The notes: generated from the letters alone by a model not told the origin. A stretch of DNA of 64,000 nt from Picosynechococcus sp. PCC 7002 (GCF_963860125.1 NZ_CAWLFA010000001.1:1798001-1862000); one strand, 5' to 3'; positions 34,687-43,440 are shown, numbered from the stretch's first letter. Numbers and translations: made by a program.

Positions 34687-35052
34687 ATGCATGAAGTGGA
34701 CATGACCAAGGCACTCATCTTGACCATTAAAGATTGGCAGGATAGCCATCCCGAACCCGTCAAGATCGAAAAAGTCCACCTCATCGTGGGGCAATTCACC
34801 TGTGTTGAACCCGTCAGCTTGGAATTCACTTTTGCTGCCCAAACCCAAGGCACGTTTCTCGATGGGGTAGCCCTGGTGATCCAAGAAACGCCCCTGATTG
34901 CCTACTGCCACACCTGCCAACAAGAATATGCCCCCAATATCGGCCTGCAATATTCTTGCCCAGACTGTCATCAGCCTATGGATGATATCCGCTCCGGTCG
35001 TGAGCTAAAAATCGACCGCATTGAATACGCTCCCTTAACTCTCCATTCCTAG
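34687..35052 (+). CDS. hypA: HypA-like nickel metallochaperone (guanidine-module, GhaA-like)
   Basis: A 121-residue HypA-family protein. The nickel-binding N-terminus is Met-His-Glu (MHEVDMTKALI), and the zinc domain has two CxxC pairs (CHTC and CPDC). I chose ATG 34687 because HypA requires the His at position 2; upstream in-frame sequence is unrelated. Next to hypB and in front of an ABC importer and a GdmH-like enzyme, it most likely serves guanidine hydrolase rather than hydrogenase. This is the role reported for Synechocystis Sll1078/Sll1079 (GhaA/GhaB). No other hydrogenase gene lies nearby. Confidence 0.93.
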   Translation: MHEVDMTKALILTIKDWQDSHPEPVKIEKVHLIVGQFTCVEPVSLEFTFAAQTQGTFLDGVALVIQETPLIAYCHTCQQEYAPNIGLQYSCPDCHQPMDDIRSGRELKIDRIEYAPLTLHS

Positions 35053-35064
35053 GAACTAACCACC

Positions 35065-35760
35065 ATGCACCAGACCTTTGACGCTGCCCTGGGGGTCAAT
35101 CTCCTCCATGCCAACCAAGACCTTGCTGACCACAACCGTGAACATTTTGATGCCTGGGGCCTGACCTGCCTCAATGTGATGAGTAGTCCCGGTGCTGGTA
35201 AAACTGTTTTACTCGAAAAAACCCTGGCCGCCCTAAGAGATGACTTAAAAATGGCCGTCATTGAAGGGGATATGACCACAGAACTCGATGCCGATCGCCT
35301 CCGTCAATACGGCGTGCCTGTGATCCCCATTAATACGGGGCGTTCCTGCCATTTAGATGCCAAGATGGTTTCCGGGGGATTGCACCGCCTCGAACAGGAA
35401 TATAACCCAAATGATTTTGATCTATTGCTTGTGGAAAATGTAGGAAATCTCGTTTGTCCCGCCGAATTTGAAGTGGGTGAACATGCAAAAATTGCGCTCC
35501 TTAGTGTGACGGAAGGAGAAGATAAACCCCTCAAATATCCCGTTATGTTCCAAGAAGCGGACTGTTTATTGGTTACAAAAATTGACCTGGTTCCCTATCT
35601 AAACATTGATGTCCAACGGATTATTGATCATGTCCGCCAAATGAATTCCCACGCGACGATTATCCCCGTTTCTGCCCAGACTGGGGAAGGTTTAGAAACT
35701 TGGTATGACTGGGTTAAAAAAAGTTGTCATCGGGAAGATGTAATGAAAGTTACAGCATAA
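35065..35760 (+). CDS. hypB: HypB-like GTPase nickel chaperone (GhaB-like)
   Basis: A 231-residue SIMIBI GTPase of the HypB family that drives nickel insertion. Walker A is SSPGAGKTVLLEK (about residues 40-52), the switch segment VIEGDMTTELDADR follows, then the metal-site Cys-His in TGRSCHLDAKM. VENVGNLVCPAEFEVGE and the base-specificity motif TKIDLVPYL follow. It lacks the His-rich N-terminal stretch seen in storage-type HypB. It starts 12 bp after hypA. Confidence 0.94.
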   Translation: MHQTFDAALGVNLLHANQDLADHNREHFDAWGLTCLNVMSSPGAGKTVLLEKTLAALRDDLKMAVIEGDMTTELDADRLRQYGVPVIPINTGRSCHLDAKMVSGGLHRLEQEYNPNDFDLLLVENVGNLVCPAEFEVGEHAKIALLSVTEGEDKPLKYPVMFQEADCLLVTKIDLVPYLNIDVQRIIDHVRQMNSHATIIPVSAQTGEGLETWYDWVKKSCHREDVMKVTA

Positions 35761-35842
35761 TTTGTCCGAAAACAGGATAAACAACAGGCAAGGTGCGATC
35801 GCCTTTTAATTGATCCCTTGCGTTTATTCTTGTCATTTTCCT

Positions 35843-36883
35843 ATGCTAAAACTGCCTAGTCTTCTGATCCGACCGGCGCTATTTTGTGCGGGTCTTGCCT
35901 TGACCATCGGCTGCCAAAGTACACCGCCCACAACAACAGGTGAAACTCCGGAAACTCCAACAGCGGAAACAGAAACAATTACCCTTGGTTTTAGCGCATG
36001 GCCCGGTTGGTTTCCTTGGCAAATTGCCGCAGAAAAAGGCCTATTTGAAGCGAATGGCGTTGATGTAAACTTGACTTGGTTTGATGGTTATTTAGATTCA
36101 ATTAATGCTTTTGCGGCGGGACAGCTAGACGCAAATACCCAAACCCTGAATGACACGATTAGTTCAGTGGCAGCGGGTTCTGAACAAGTGATTGTTCTGG
36201 TGAATGATAACTCCACAGGGAATGATCAAATTATTGTCAGCGAAGGCATTAATAGTATTGAGGATTTACAGGGAAAAACCATCGCCATTGAAGAGGGCAC
36301 CGTCGATCATTTTCTCCTATTGCTGGCACTCCAGGAAGCTGGCCTTGGCCCCGATGATGTGATTATCAAACCCCTAGAAACGGGGGCCGCCGCTGCTGCA
36401 TTTGTCGCTGGTCAGGTGGATGCGGTGGGAGCCTTTGCCCCTTTTACGACCCAGGCTTTAGAGCGGGAAGGCAGTAAAATCCTCATTTCTTCGGCAGATT
36501 TTCCGGGGGCAATTCCGGATCATTTGGTGGTCAGTCGTGAGCTAATTCAAAATAATCCCGAAGCGGTTCAAGGGTTAGTGGATACTTGGTTTGCGGTGCT
36601 AGATTTCATTGAAGAAAATCCAGAGGAAGCCCTGGAAATCATGGCGGCGCGAGCCAATGTTTCCGTCGAAGAATATCAAGAATATGATGCGGGAACGACA
36701 ATTTTTAGCCTTGAAGATAACCTAATAGCCTTTGATTCTACAGAAGAAAGCATGATCTCCCTGAACTACGCCGCCCAGGAAATTAATACTTTCTTGGTGG
36801 ATGCGGGGTTAATTGAGGCGCCAGCGGATCTCAGTGGTTTATTTGACCCTTCTTTCGTTAAAGCCTACGCAGAAAAACAGTAG
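35843..36883 (+). CDS. ABC transporter substrate-binding lipoprotein, probably for guanidine
   Basis: A 346-residue lipoprotein (lipobox ALTIGCQS) of the SsuA/TauA/NMT1-like binding-protein family. ITLGFSAWPGWFPWQIAAEKG at the start of the mature domain (split here) and IAIEEGTVDHFLLLLALQEAG are typical. The family binds small compounds such as sulfonates, thiamine precursors or nitrate. Its place between hypAB and a GdmH-like gene, as in Synechocystis sll1077-sll1082, points to guanidine. ATG 35843 begins a proper signal peptide; a TTG at 35810 is an alternative. Confidence 0.88.
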   Translation: MLKLPSLLIRPALFCAGLALTIGCQSTPPTTTGETPETPTAETETITLGFSAWPGWFPWQIAAEKGLFEANGVDVNLTWFDGYLDSINAFAAGQLDANTQTLNDTISSVAAGSEQVIVLVNDNSTGNDQIIVSEGINSIEDLQGKTIAIEEGTVDHFLLLLALQEAGLGPDDVIIKPLETGAAAAAFVAGQVDAVGAFAPFTTQALEREGSKILISSADFPGAIPDHLVVSRELIQNNPEAVQGLVDTWFAVLDFIEENPEEALEIMAARANVSVEEYQEYDAGTTIFSLEDNLIAFDSTEESMISLNYAAQEINTFLVDAGLIEAPADLSGLFDPSFVKAYAEKQ

Positions 36884-36948
36884 CTTTTTGCATCCCTCGG
36901 TCTTCTCACTCCGGGGGATTTTTAAAATCCATTATTTTGGCGATCGCC

Positions 36949-37779
36949 ATGACTAAAGCGCCCGTTATCAAACCCTCTTTCCGGATGCTCAAGCCCTCTT
37001 TATTTTGGGATATCACCTCTGGAATTCCCCCAAAGTTACGTTGGCTGTTGATGTCTGCCTCGATTCTGTTGCCTCTCATTTTGTGGGGGATTATCTCCAG
37101 TCAGGGCTGGGTTAAACCGCTCTTTCTACCCACCCCCATGGCTGTCTGGGAGGCGATCACCAATTTGTGGGCCAGCGGCGACCTGCAAAAAGACATTATT
37201 TACAGCGTTTTGCGGGTGCTGACGGGGTTTAGCCTCGCGGTCATCATTTCGATTCCTTTGGGCATTTTGATGGGGGCCTTTGCCAGTATCCGGGCGCTGT
37301 GTGAACCGATCATCGGCATTGTCCGCTATATGCCGGCCCCCGCTTTTATTCCCTTATTGGTTTTATATTTCGGCGTCGGGGAAATTCCCAAGGTTTTATT
37401 GATTTTTATTGGCACCCTTTTCTTCAATACTTTGATGATTATGGATGCCGTAAAATTTGTCCCCAAAGAACTGATTGAGGCCACCTACACCCTGGGGGGA
37501 AATCGACCCCAAATCGTGATCAAAGTGATTTTTCCCTACATTTTGCCCAAAATCATTGACGCTGGCCGGGTGAATATCGCCGCCTCCTGGAACCTAGTAA
37601 TCGTCTCAGAATTGGTGGCCGCCACAGAAGGGCTAGGCAGGCGCATTAGTGTCGCCCAAAGATTTTTAAATACTGACCAAATTTTCGCTGGCTTAATTGT
37701 GATTGGCCTAATTGGCCTCCTCATTGACCTCTGTTTTATTTGGCTCCAAAGATTCCTCTGCCGCTGGTCTCTCGACTAG
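36949..37779 (+). CDS. ABC transporter permease, probably for guanidine
   Basis: This 276-residue permease of the SsuC/TauC (BPD_transp_1) family has six membrane helices. The EAA cytoplasmic loop reads ELIEATYTLGGNRPQIVIKV (residues about 175-194), in the position that docks on the ATPase. ATG 36949 (MTKAPVIKP) lies in a HIP1 context; TTG 36937 is also in frame. It follows the binding-protein gene by 65 bp and precedes the ATPase gene by 7 bp. Confidence 0.9.
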   Translation: MTKAPVIKPSFRMLKPSLFWDITSGIPPKLRWLLMSASILLPLILWGIISSQGWVKPLFLPTPMAVWEAITNLWASGDLQKDIIYSVLRVLTGFSLAVIISIPLGILMGAFASIRALCEPIIGIVRYMPAPAFIPLLVLYFGVGEIPKVLLIFIGTLFFNTLMIMDAVKFVPKELIEATYTLGGNRPQIVIKVIFPYILPKIIDAGRVNIAASWNLVIVSELVAATEGLGRRISVAQRFLNTDQIFAGLIVIGLIGLLIDLCFIWLQRFLCRWSLD

Positions 37780-37786
37780 AAACATC

Positions 37787-38563
37787 ATGCATTTAGAAGT
37801 TGATCAAGTCCATAAATTTTTCCAAACTCGCCACGGAAAAATTACGGCTCTCCAAAATATTAGTCTCCACGTCGAGGGAGGCGAATTTGTTTGTGTAGTT
37901 GGGGCGTCCGGTTCGGGGAAATCTACCCTCTTGAGGATCATTGCGGGCCTCGAAACCCAAAGTGCTGGTAAGGTGACTGTCGATCAACAAGAAATTATTG
38001 GGCCTGGGGCCGACCGGGGCATGGTCTTTCAACGCTATACCCTTTATCCTTGGCTTTCTGTTTTGGATAATGTCACCTTTGGCTTGAAATTGCAGGGGGT
38101 GCCGAAAAAAGAGCGTTACGAACGGGCCTATTACTATCTCAATGTGGTCGGTTTAGGGCCATTCCAAGAAGCACTGCCAAAACAGCTTTCTGGGGGGATG
38201 AAACAACGGGTGGCGATCGCCCGCGCCCTCGCTTCCCAACCAAAGATTTTGTTAATGGATGAACCCTTTGGGGCCTTGGATGTTCTCACCAAAGAAAATA
38301 TGCAGCAATTTCTCCTAGAAATTTGGGAGCAAACCGAAATCAGTATTCTCTTGATTACCCACGATGTCGAAGAAGCCATTTTTCTCGGTCAACGGATCTA
38401 TGTCATGGCCGCCCATCCGGGACGTATCAAAGAAGAATTAAAGGTAGATTTTTCCCACCACCATGGCGACGAAATTAAGCGATCGCCGGAATTTATTGAT
38501 TACAAATACCATGTGATGCAACTAATGCGTGAAGTCCCCATAGAAGCAGTACAGACCCCATAA
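37787..38563 (+). CDS. ABC transporter ATPase, probably for guanidine
   Basis: This 258-residue SsuB/TauB-type ATPase has Walker A GASGSGKSTLLRII, Q-loop VFQRYTLYPWLSV, signature LSGGMKQRVAIARAL, Walker B ILLMDEPFGALD and H-loop LLITHDVEEA. ATG 37787 (MHLEVDQVHKF) matches family N-termini. It completes the three-component importer with the two genes before it and is followed by the hydrolase gene after 97 bp. Confidence 0.93.
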   Translation: MHLEVDQVHKFFQTRHGKITALQNISLHVEGGEFVCVVGASGSGKSTLLRIIAGLETQSAGKVTVDQQEIIGPGADRGMVFQRYTLYPWLSVLDNVTFGLKLQGVPKKERYERAYYYLNVVGLGPFQEALPKQLSGGMKQRVAIARALASQPKILLMDEPFGALDVLTKENMQQFLLEIWEQTEISILLITHDVEEAIFLGQRIYVMAAHPGRIKEELKVDFSHHHGDEIKRSPEFIDYKYHVMQLMREVPIEAVQTP

Positions 38564-38660
38564 AATGCAAAGCTATCTTGCGTAATTAACCCAAAAACCA
38601 AGAATTTGCCTGGTTACTGCTATCGTTAACTAAATTCGTCCCAAAAAAGGCGCGATCACC

Positions 38661-39833
38661 ATGAGTGAACAACCGAATTTTCGTCCCCCCAGTGAAGCCC
38701 AAGCAGCCCTCGAAAAAGAATCTCACCTCCCCCTCACCGGTTGGCAACAGGAAGTAGACCGGGGCCTGGAATACGGCCTCGAAGCCGCCGCCAGTATCAA
38801 AGACCGCAGCATTCCCACCTTTTCCCGAGGAGAACTGCCCCACTATGCCGGGATCAATACTTTCCTAAAGGCCCCTTATCTCGAAGATGTCCGCAAGGTT
38901 GGTGAATATGACGTGGCCATCCTTGGCGTCCCCCACGACTCTGGCACCACCTATCGCCCCGGCACTCGCTTTGGCCCCCAGGGGATTCGGCGGATCTCGG
39001 CTCTCTATACCCCCTACAACTTTGAGATGGGCATTGATCTGCGGGAGCAAATTACCCTTTGTGATGTGGGGGATGTCTTTACGATTCCGGCCAATAACGA
39101 AAAATCCTTTGATCAAATTTCTAAAGGGGTCGCCCATGTGTTTAGTTCCGGTGCTTTCCCGATTATTCTCGGCGGCGACCATTCCATTGGCTTTCCCACG
39201 GTGCGGGGGGTTTGTCGGCATTTAGGCGATAAAAAAGTAGGCATTATTCACTTTGACCGCCATGTGGATACCCAGGAAACAGATTTAGACGAGCGGATGC
39301 ACACCTGTCCTTGGTTCCATGCCACCAATATGGCCAATGCTCCCGCCAAAAATCTGGTGCAGTTGGGGATTGGCGGTTGGCAGGTGCCCCGGCAAGGGGT
39401 CAAGGTTTGTCGAGAACGGGCGACCAATATTCTCACGGTGACTGATATTACCGAAATGGGTATCGATGCGGCGGCGGAGTTTGCCCTGGAGCGTGCCCTA
39501 GATGGTACCGATTGTGTTTACATCAGCTTTGACATTGACTGCATTGATGCGGGATTTGTCCCCGGCACAGGTTGGCCAGAACCAGGCGGTTTATTGCCCA
39601 GGGAAGCCCTCGCTCTCCTCGGTAAAATCGTCCGGAAGGCCCCCGTCTGTGGTTTGGAAATCGTCGAAGTTTCACCGCCCTACGACATTAGCGATATCAC
39701 GTCCCTGATGGCGACCCGCGTGATTTGTGATACCATGGCCCACCTCGTTTTATCTGGTCAGCTACCCCGCAAAGAAAAGCCCGCCTACATTCACCCCGAA
39801 GCAAATATGGCAGTGGATCAGGCTTGGACTTAA
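38661..39833 (+). CDS. gdmH: Ni-dependent guanidine hydrolase (GdmH-like), arginase family
   Basis: A 390-residue ureohydrolase, longer than agmatinases (about 300) because of an N-terminal extension. Metal-site motifs: LGGDHSIGF, HFDRHVDTQ and SFDIDCIDAGF. In the second motif Ala of the usual DAHxD is replaced by Arg, and in the third DP is replaced by DA. Length, these variants and the hypAB-plus-importer context match Synechocystis Sll1077, shown to be a nickel-dependent guanidine hydrolase giving urea and ammonium. Automatic annotation would probably call it agmatinase (speB). Confidence 0.9.
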   Translation: MSEQPNFRPPSEAQAALEKESHLPLTGWQQEVDRGLEYGLEAAASIKDRSIPTFSRGELPHYAGINTFLKAPYLEDVRKVGEYDVAILGVPHDSGTTYRPGTRFGPQGIRRISALYTPYNFEMGIDLREQITLCDVGDVFTIPANNEKSFDQISKGVAHVFSSGAFPIILGGDHSIGFPTVRGVCRHLGDKKVGIIHFDRHVDTQETDLDERMHTCPWFHATNMANAPAKNLVQLGIGGWQVPRQGVKVCRERATNILTVTDITEMGIDAAAEFALERALDGTDCVYISFDIDCIDAGFVPGTGWPEPGGLLPREALALLGKIVRKAPVCGLEIVEVSPPYDISDITSLMATRVICDTMAHLVLSGQLPRKEKPAYIHPEANMAVDQAWT

Positions 39834-39910
39834 ACTTTGAGGAAGAGTGTTCTGTTTTCTTAGCGGCAAAGCATAATCTTTGTCTGTGTTTTCTAGAGTA
39901 ATTGTTTGCG

Positions 39911-40366
39911 ATGAAGTATTTGACCCTTGGCAGTTGTGTGTTTTTGGGGTTGGCGATCGCCCCCGTTGCCACCCTTGCCCACCATGACCCTGCACCCACC
40001 GTAGCCCACCACCAACCCACTACCCAGATCAGCCACCACCAGCCCAGCACCCAAACGGCCAAAGTCCGGGCCATTGACTGGGAAACAACCCCAGGAATGC
40101 TTGGTCTGCGGAGCCAAATAGGCCAGACCCTCAACGTGATTTGTCCGGCGGGACAACCCACAGAAAAAATTTGGGGCACGGATATCTACAGTGATGGCTC
40201 ATCGATTTGTACGGCGGCTGTCCACGCAGGCCTGGTAGAACCAACTACTGGGGGCAATGTGACGGTCAAAGTGCTGGGTTCCCAAACGGATTTTGTCGGC
40301 ACAGAACGCAACGGCATTACAACCTCTAGTTATGGGCCTTGGGGTGGCAGTTTCGAGGTGGAATAG
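39911..40366 (+). CDS. secreted LCCL-domain protein with His-rich linker
   Basis: This 151-residue exported protein has a signal peptide (LGSCVFLGLAIAPVATLA), followed by a His/Pro/Thr-rich stretch with repeated HHDPAP, HHQPTT and HHQPST units (residues about 23-50). An LCCL-type domain follows, recognisable from IWGTDIYSDGSSICTAAVHAGL, GGNVTVKVLGS and ITTSSYGPWGGSF. LCCL domains occur in extracellular proteins and may bind lipid. The paired histidines could bind metal. The start is ATG 39911. Confidence 0.85.
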   Translation: MKYLTLGSCVFLGLAIAPVATLAHHDPAPTVAHHQPTTQISHHQPSTQTAKVRAIDWETTPGMLGLRSQIGQTLNVICPAGQPTEKIWGTDIYSDGSSICTAAVHAGLVEPTTGGNVTVKVLGSQTDFVGTERNGITTSSYGPWGGSFEVE

Positions 40367-40426
40367 TTGTTGATGTTTCCGAAAAAGAATTGGCTCCGTA
40401 GGATGTACGGGGCTTTCTTTGATCAC

Positions 40427-40455
40427 AAAAAAGGGGACAACTCACAAGCGTCCCC
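40427..40455 (-). terminator. Rho-independent terminator of hemB
   Basis: On the minus strand GGGGAC, an 11-base loop and GTCCCC are followed by six T residues, about 48 bp beyond the hemB stop. Confidence 0.8.
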
Positions 40456-40503
40456 ATGATTCATTCATTTGTTGGTTCGGGGAAATATGTCCCAGGCCAA
40501 AAT

Positions 40504-41496
40504 TTACTCTGCTAACCAGCGCACAGCGTCTTTAGCGTGGTAGGTGAGAATCAAATCTGCGCCCGCCCGTTTAAAGCTCGTGAGGGTTTCGAGGACGACT
40601 TTTTTCTCGTCAATCCAACCGTTTAAGGCGGCGGCTTTGACCATGGAATATTCTCCAGACACGTTGTAGGCGGCGACGGGCAGGTTGGTCATTTCCTTGA
40701 CCCGCCAAATGATGTCCATGTAGGCGAGGGCCGGTTTGACCATGACGAAATCTACCCCTTCGAGGATGTCGAGTTCCACTTCCTTGAGGGCTTCGCGGCC
40801 ATTACCCGGATCCATTTGGTAGGTGCGGCGATCGCCAAATTGGGGAGCAGATTCGGCCACATCCCGAAAGGGGCCATAGTAAGCCGAGGCATATTTTGCG
40901 GAATAGCCCATGATCGGAATATTCGTAAAACCAGCTTCATCTAAACCTTCACGAATCGCGGCGACGAAACCATCCATCATCCCCGAAGGCGCGATAATAT
41001 CCGCGCCAGCTTTGGCCTGGGATACAGCGGTTTTTTTCAGCAGTTCAAGGGTGGGATCATTTAAGACGCGTCCGGTTAAGTCTCCGGTTTGCAGGTAACC
41101 GCAGTGACCGTGGGGCGTATATTCACACAGACAAGTGTCATTAATGACTGTCATTTCAGGAATTGCTTCCTTGATCGCCGTGGTTGCCTTTTGGACAATG
41201 CCGCAATCGTGCCAGGCTCCGGTTGCATCGTTATCTTTTTCGGGGGGAATGCCAAACAAAATCACCGCCGGAATGCCCAGTTCCCAAACTTCCTTGGCCT
41301 CGGTGACGATCTTATCGATGGACAGTTGATAAACACCGGGCATCGACTTTACTTCATTGGCGATCGCCTCTCCGGGCACTGCAAAGAGGGGATAGATCAA
41401 ATCATTGGCCGTAAAGGTATTTTCCCGCACCATGCGGCGAAGCGACTCACTTTGGCGAAGGCGACGGGGGCGGCTAGAAGGGAACATAGTTGGCAA
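40504..41496 (-). CDS. hemB: porphobilinogen synthase (ALA dehydratase)
   Basis: This enzyme condenses two 5-aminolevulinate molecules to porphobilinogen for haem, chlorophyll and bilins. The 330-residue protein has the Schiff-base lysines in YSAKYASAYYGPFRD and VDFVMVKPALAYMD, the segment IIAPSGMMDG, and a zinc-type cysteine cluster CLCEYTPHGHCG rather than the Asp-rich magnesium type of plants. ATG 41496 follows AAAATCCAGATG...; the gene is monocistronic with its own terminator. Confidence 0.97.
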   Translation of the reverse strand: MPTMFPSSRPRRLRQSESLRRMVRENTFTANDLIYPLFAVPGEAIANEVKSMPGVYQLSIDKIVTEAKEVWELGIPAVILFGIPPEKDNDATGAWHDCGIVQKATTAIKEAIPEMTVINDTCLCEYTPHGHCGYLQTGDLTGRVLNDPTLELLKKTAVSQAKAGADIIAPSGMMDGFVAAIREGLDEAGFTNIPIMGYSAKYASAYYGPFRDVAESAPQFGDRRTYQMDPGNGREALKEVELDILEGVDFVMVKPALAYMDIIWRVKEMTNLPVAAYNVSGEYSMVKAAALNGWIDEKKVVLETLTSFKRAGADLILTYHAKDAVRWLAE

Positions 41497-41601
41497 AAAT
41501 AAAATCCAGATGAAAAATTGCTTCTGAATAGTTTAGGCGATCGCTCCCTTTCCTTTACTGAAACGTAACAGTCCTCAATGATTAGCAATCTTTGGCTTGG
41601 C

Positions 41602-41676
41602 CTAGAGGGTTTTCGCCCACTCTCGAATGGCACAGCAGGTGGCCCAACCTCTCAATGGTCTATTTTCAAGAATGAC
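41602..41676 (-). pseudogene. 3' remnant of an Uma2-family gene
   Basis: On the minus strand the frame reads VILENRPLRGWATCCAIREW then AKTL and TAG. The intact Uma2 gene 1.8 kb away ends in ALIEENRPLGRRAIRRAIRE then WAKTL and TAA, with the same spacing between ENRPL and AIREWAKTL. Upstream of Val the similarity fades. It is the decayed C-terminus of a second Uma2 copy. Confidence 0.75.
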
Positions 41677-41769
41677 CCTAAAATCGAAAATCGCCTTTTT
41701 GCTTTGATCAATCTCAGTGCCAGGGTCACTATACTAAGGCTAATCACTCCCCGGAAAAAATCCAGAAGC

Positions 41770-41857
41770 TTATGCAGAGGTTATTGTTTACGATGGAAAT
41801 GAAGTCTGTACAATATCTGGATAACCACCTTATATGGATGTCGTCTGCATAACATCC
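41770..41857. repeat. nested inverted repeats upstream of HNH gene
   Basis: TTATGCAGA (41770-41778) is inversely repeated as TCTGCATAA (41844-41852). Between them GGTTAT (41779-41784) pairs with ATAACC (41821-41826). GGATGT (41836-41841) pairs with ACATCC (41852-41857). Alternative cruciforms are possible. It may be a mobile-element end, a recombination site or a regulatory structure. Confidence 0.4.
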
Positions 41858-41985
41858 CCAGTAGGAATTTTATACGGAATTCTTCCAAATAAAAGTGCTA
41901 TGAGGCATTTTAGATGGACTTTTTCCGCATAATCACTAGTTAGGTTGCTTAAAATATCGGTGAGGACATAGCGAGAGGTTGTCTG

Positions 41986-43245
41986 GTGGTGCTTAATGTT
42001 CAAGAGTGCGAACAAATTATCTCGGAAATTGAATATAAACAGGATATTCGCAAGTATCCAGATAATCTCCGTAGAGGGCAATTCAAATCAGGTTGGGAAG
42101 ATGCAGTTATTCGTCAACGGATTTATTCGCCAATCACTCTTCAAAGACTAACTTGGCGTAACTTGGGCTATCGGACAGGAGTACGTTTTGGTGATAAGTC
42201 AGTAGATGAGATCAATCGGATTTTTGAACTGTTTGCCCGACATTACAAAAGCGTAAGAGGTATTGACCCTTCATCTTGGCAAAGTGACATAGAGCAATGG
42301 GTCGCAAAACATCGAAAACTACCTAACACCCTAAGTAGAGACTTAGTAAGATTTTTTGATCTAGTTTTTGAACATACGCAGCATCCAGATGAAGCGTGGT
42401 TTGGAGTTCATGAACAAACAGTGAGCTTAGTGGTGGGTGGCATATTTTTGGCTGCAATCAATCTGTCTAATCCTGATTATGGTATTTGGGTGCTTTTAGA
42501 CCAAAATCCGGTAGTCATTCCTAAAGTTGATTATAAGCCTGTTAAATCTACGCAAAAGTACGATCCTCTTACTTGGGCACATCTAGATGATATTACAGAT
42601 GTTAGTGCCTTGCTTGAAAGTTCTGAATTTTGGTTGTCTTACTCAAACGCATCCACCAAAATTCTAAATTCACCAATTTCCCGTACTCGTAGTGTAGAGT
42701 TTCAGCAAAGCAGACATAAACGTCGCCTAAACAAGTTTTGGAGTAATCAGCTTGAGAATCAGGATGACCTAGCGGAGTTGCGAGACGAGCGACAAAGAAT
42801 TGAAGCAGAAGGATACTTTAACGTTGAGAATCTAGAGGATGCAAGAAGAAGAGTCACAGCTTCTATTGTGCAACGCCAAGGGCAATCTGAGTTTCGTCGT
42901 AAGCTACTTACTGCTTATGCTGGTCGGTGCGCTATTTCTGGCTGTGATGCAGAACCAGCAATAGAAGCGGCGCATATCTTTCCCTATCAAGGTACTCAAA
43001 CTAATCACATCACAAATGGGTTACCACTAAGAGCGGATATACACACTTTATTTGATCTATATTTGCTATCGGTTCAGCCAGATACTTATGAAGTAATAGT
43101 TGCCCCAGAACTTATTGAAACCTGTTATCAGGAACTTTTTGGTAAGAAGCTCATTTTGCCAAAGGATACGTTTGCATTACCTAATAGCGAGGCACTCAGA
43201 AAGCATTATGAAAACTTCTTGCAGAAGCATAATCAGGGAGAGTAG
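41986..43245 (+). CDS. HNH endonuclease, putative restriction enzyme
   Basis: A 419-residue protein with a C-terminal HNH nuclease domain (about residues 305-365). CAISGC provides a Cys pair, AIEAAHIFPY gives the first His, and HITNGLPLRADIHTLFDLYL holds the Asn and final His. The N-terminal 250 residues include an EVE-/MrcB-like stretch (FWVLLDQNP-like region near YGIWVLLDQNP, preceded by HEQTVSLVVGG), suggesting a modified-base or sequence reader. Starts are GTG 41986 or 41989. No methyltransferase gene is adjacent, which fits a modification-dependent or solitary enzyme. HIP1-free and lower in GC: probably acquired. Confidence 0.8.
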   Translation: MVLNVQECEQIISEIEYKQDIRKYPDNLRRGQFKSGWEDAVIRQRIYSPITLQRLTWRNLGYRTGVRFGDKSVDEINRIFELFARHYKSVRGIDPSSWQSDIEQWVAKHRKLPNTLSRDLVRFFDLVFEHTQHPDEAWFGVHEQTVSLVVGGIFLAAINLSNPDYGIWVLLDQNPVVIPKVDYKPVKSTQKYDPLTWAHLDDITDVSALLESSEFWLSYSNASTKILNSPISRTRSVEFQQSRHKRRLNKFWSNQLENQDDLAELRDERQRIEAEGYFNVENLEDARRRVTASIVQRQGQSEFRRKLLTAYAGRCAISGCDAEPAIEAAHIFPYQGTQTNHITNGLPLRADIHTLFDLYLLSVQPDTYEVIVAPELIETCYQELFGKKLILPKDTFALPNSEALRKHYENFLQKHNQGE

Positions 43246-43250
43246 CCGCA

Positions 43251-43312
43251 ACCTAACACATCACGGTAGCGGACGGACGAAAGCCACTGGTGCTTAGTTC
43301 GATGTTATCTGC
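43251..43312. repeat. attC-like imperfect inverted repeat after HNH gene
   Basis: ACCTAACA at the left (fits RYYYAAC) and GATGTTATC at the right frame a 62-bp imperfect palindrome with internal CAC...GTG and CGG...CCA pairing. It lies 6 bp beyond the HNH stop, where a gene-cassette attC site would be. The right core is GTTATCT rather than GTTRRRY, so the match is incomplete. Confidence 0.3.
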
Positions 43313-43440
43313 CGCCGCTGCGTTTTGCCGTTAACATTACAAAGCACAAGGCGAGAGAGCATCCTGTCAATCACCTCTCGATTTGAGAAATTAATCTATT
43401 AAGTGTTTCACATTGGCGATAATGATTGATGGTTTAAGGA

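Larger units (their letters stand above)
41581..41985. other. HIP1-free region upstream of the HNH gene
   Basis: This region holds an Uma2 remnant at its left end and a cluster of inverted repeats at 41770-41857: TTATGCAGA/TCTGCATAA, GGTTAT/ATAACC and GGATGT/ACATCC. Short frames here are not convincing. Base composition is lower in GC than in the flanking housekeeping genes. Confidence 0.4.

Noticed and set aside
40504..41496. Hydrogenase or other nickel enzyme genes near hypAB
   Set aside because: No hydrogenase subunit is present; the only candidate nickel enzyme is the GdmH-like hydrolase.
41578..41802. 74-residue plus-strand frame at the Uma2 remnant
   Set aside because: It is the antisense of the Uma2 remnant and has no coding character.
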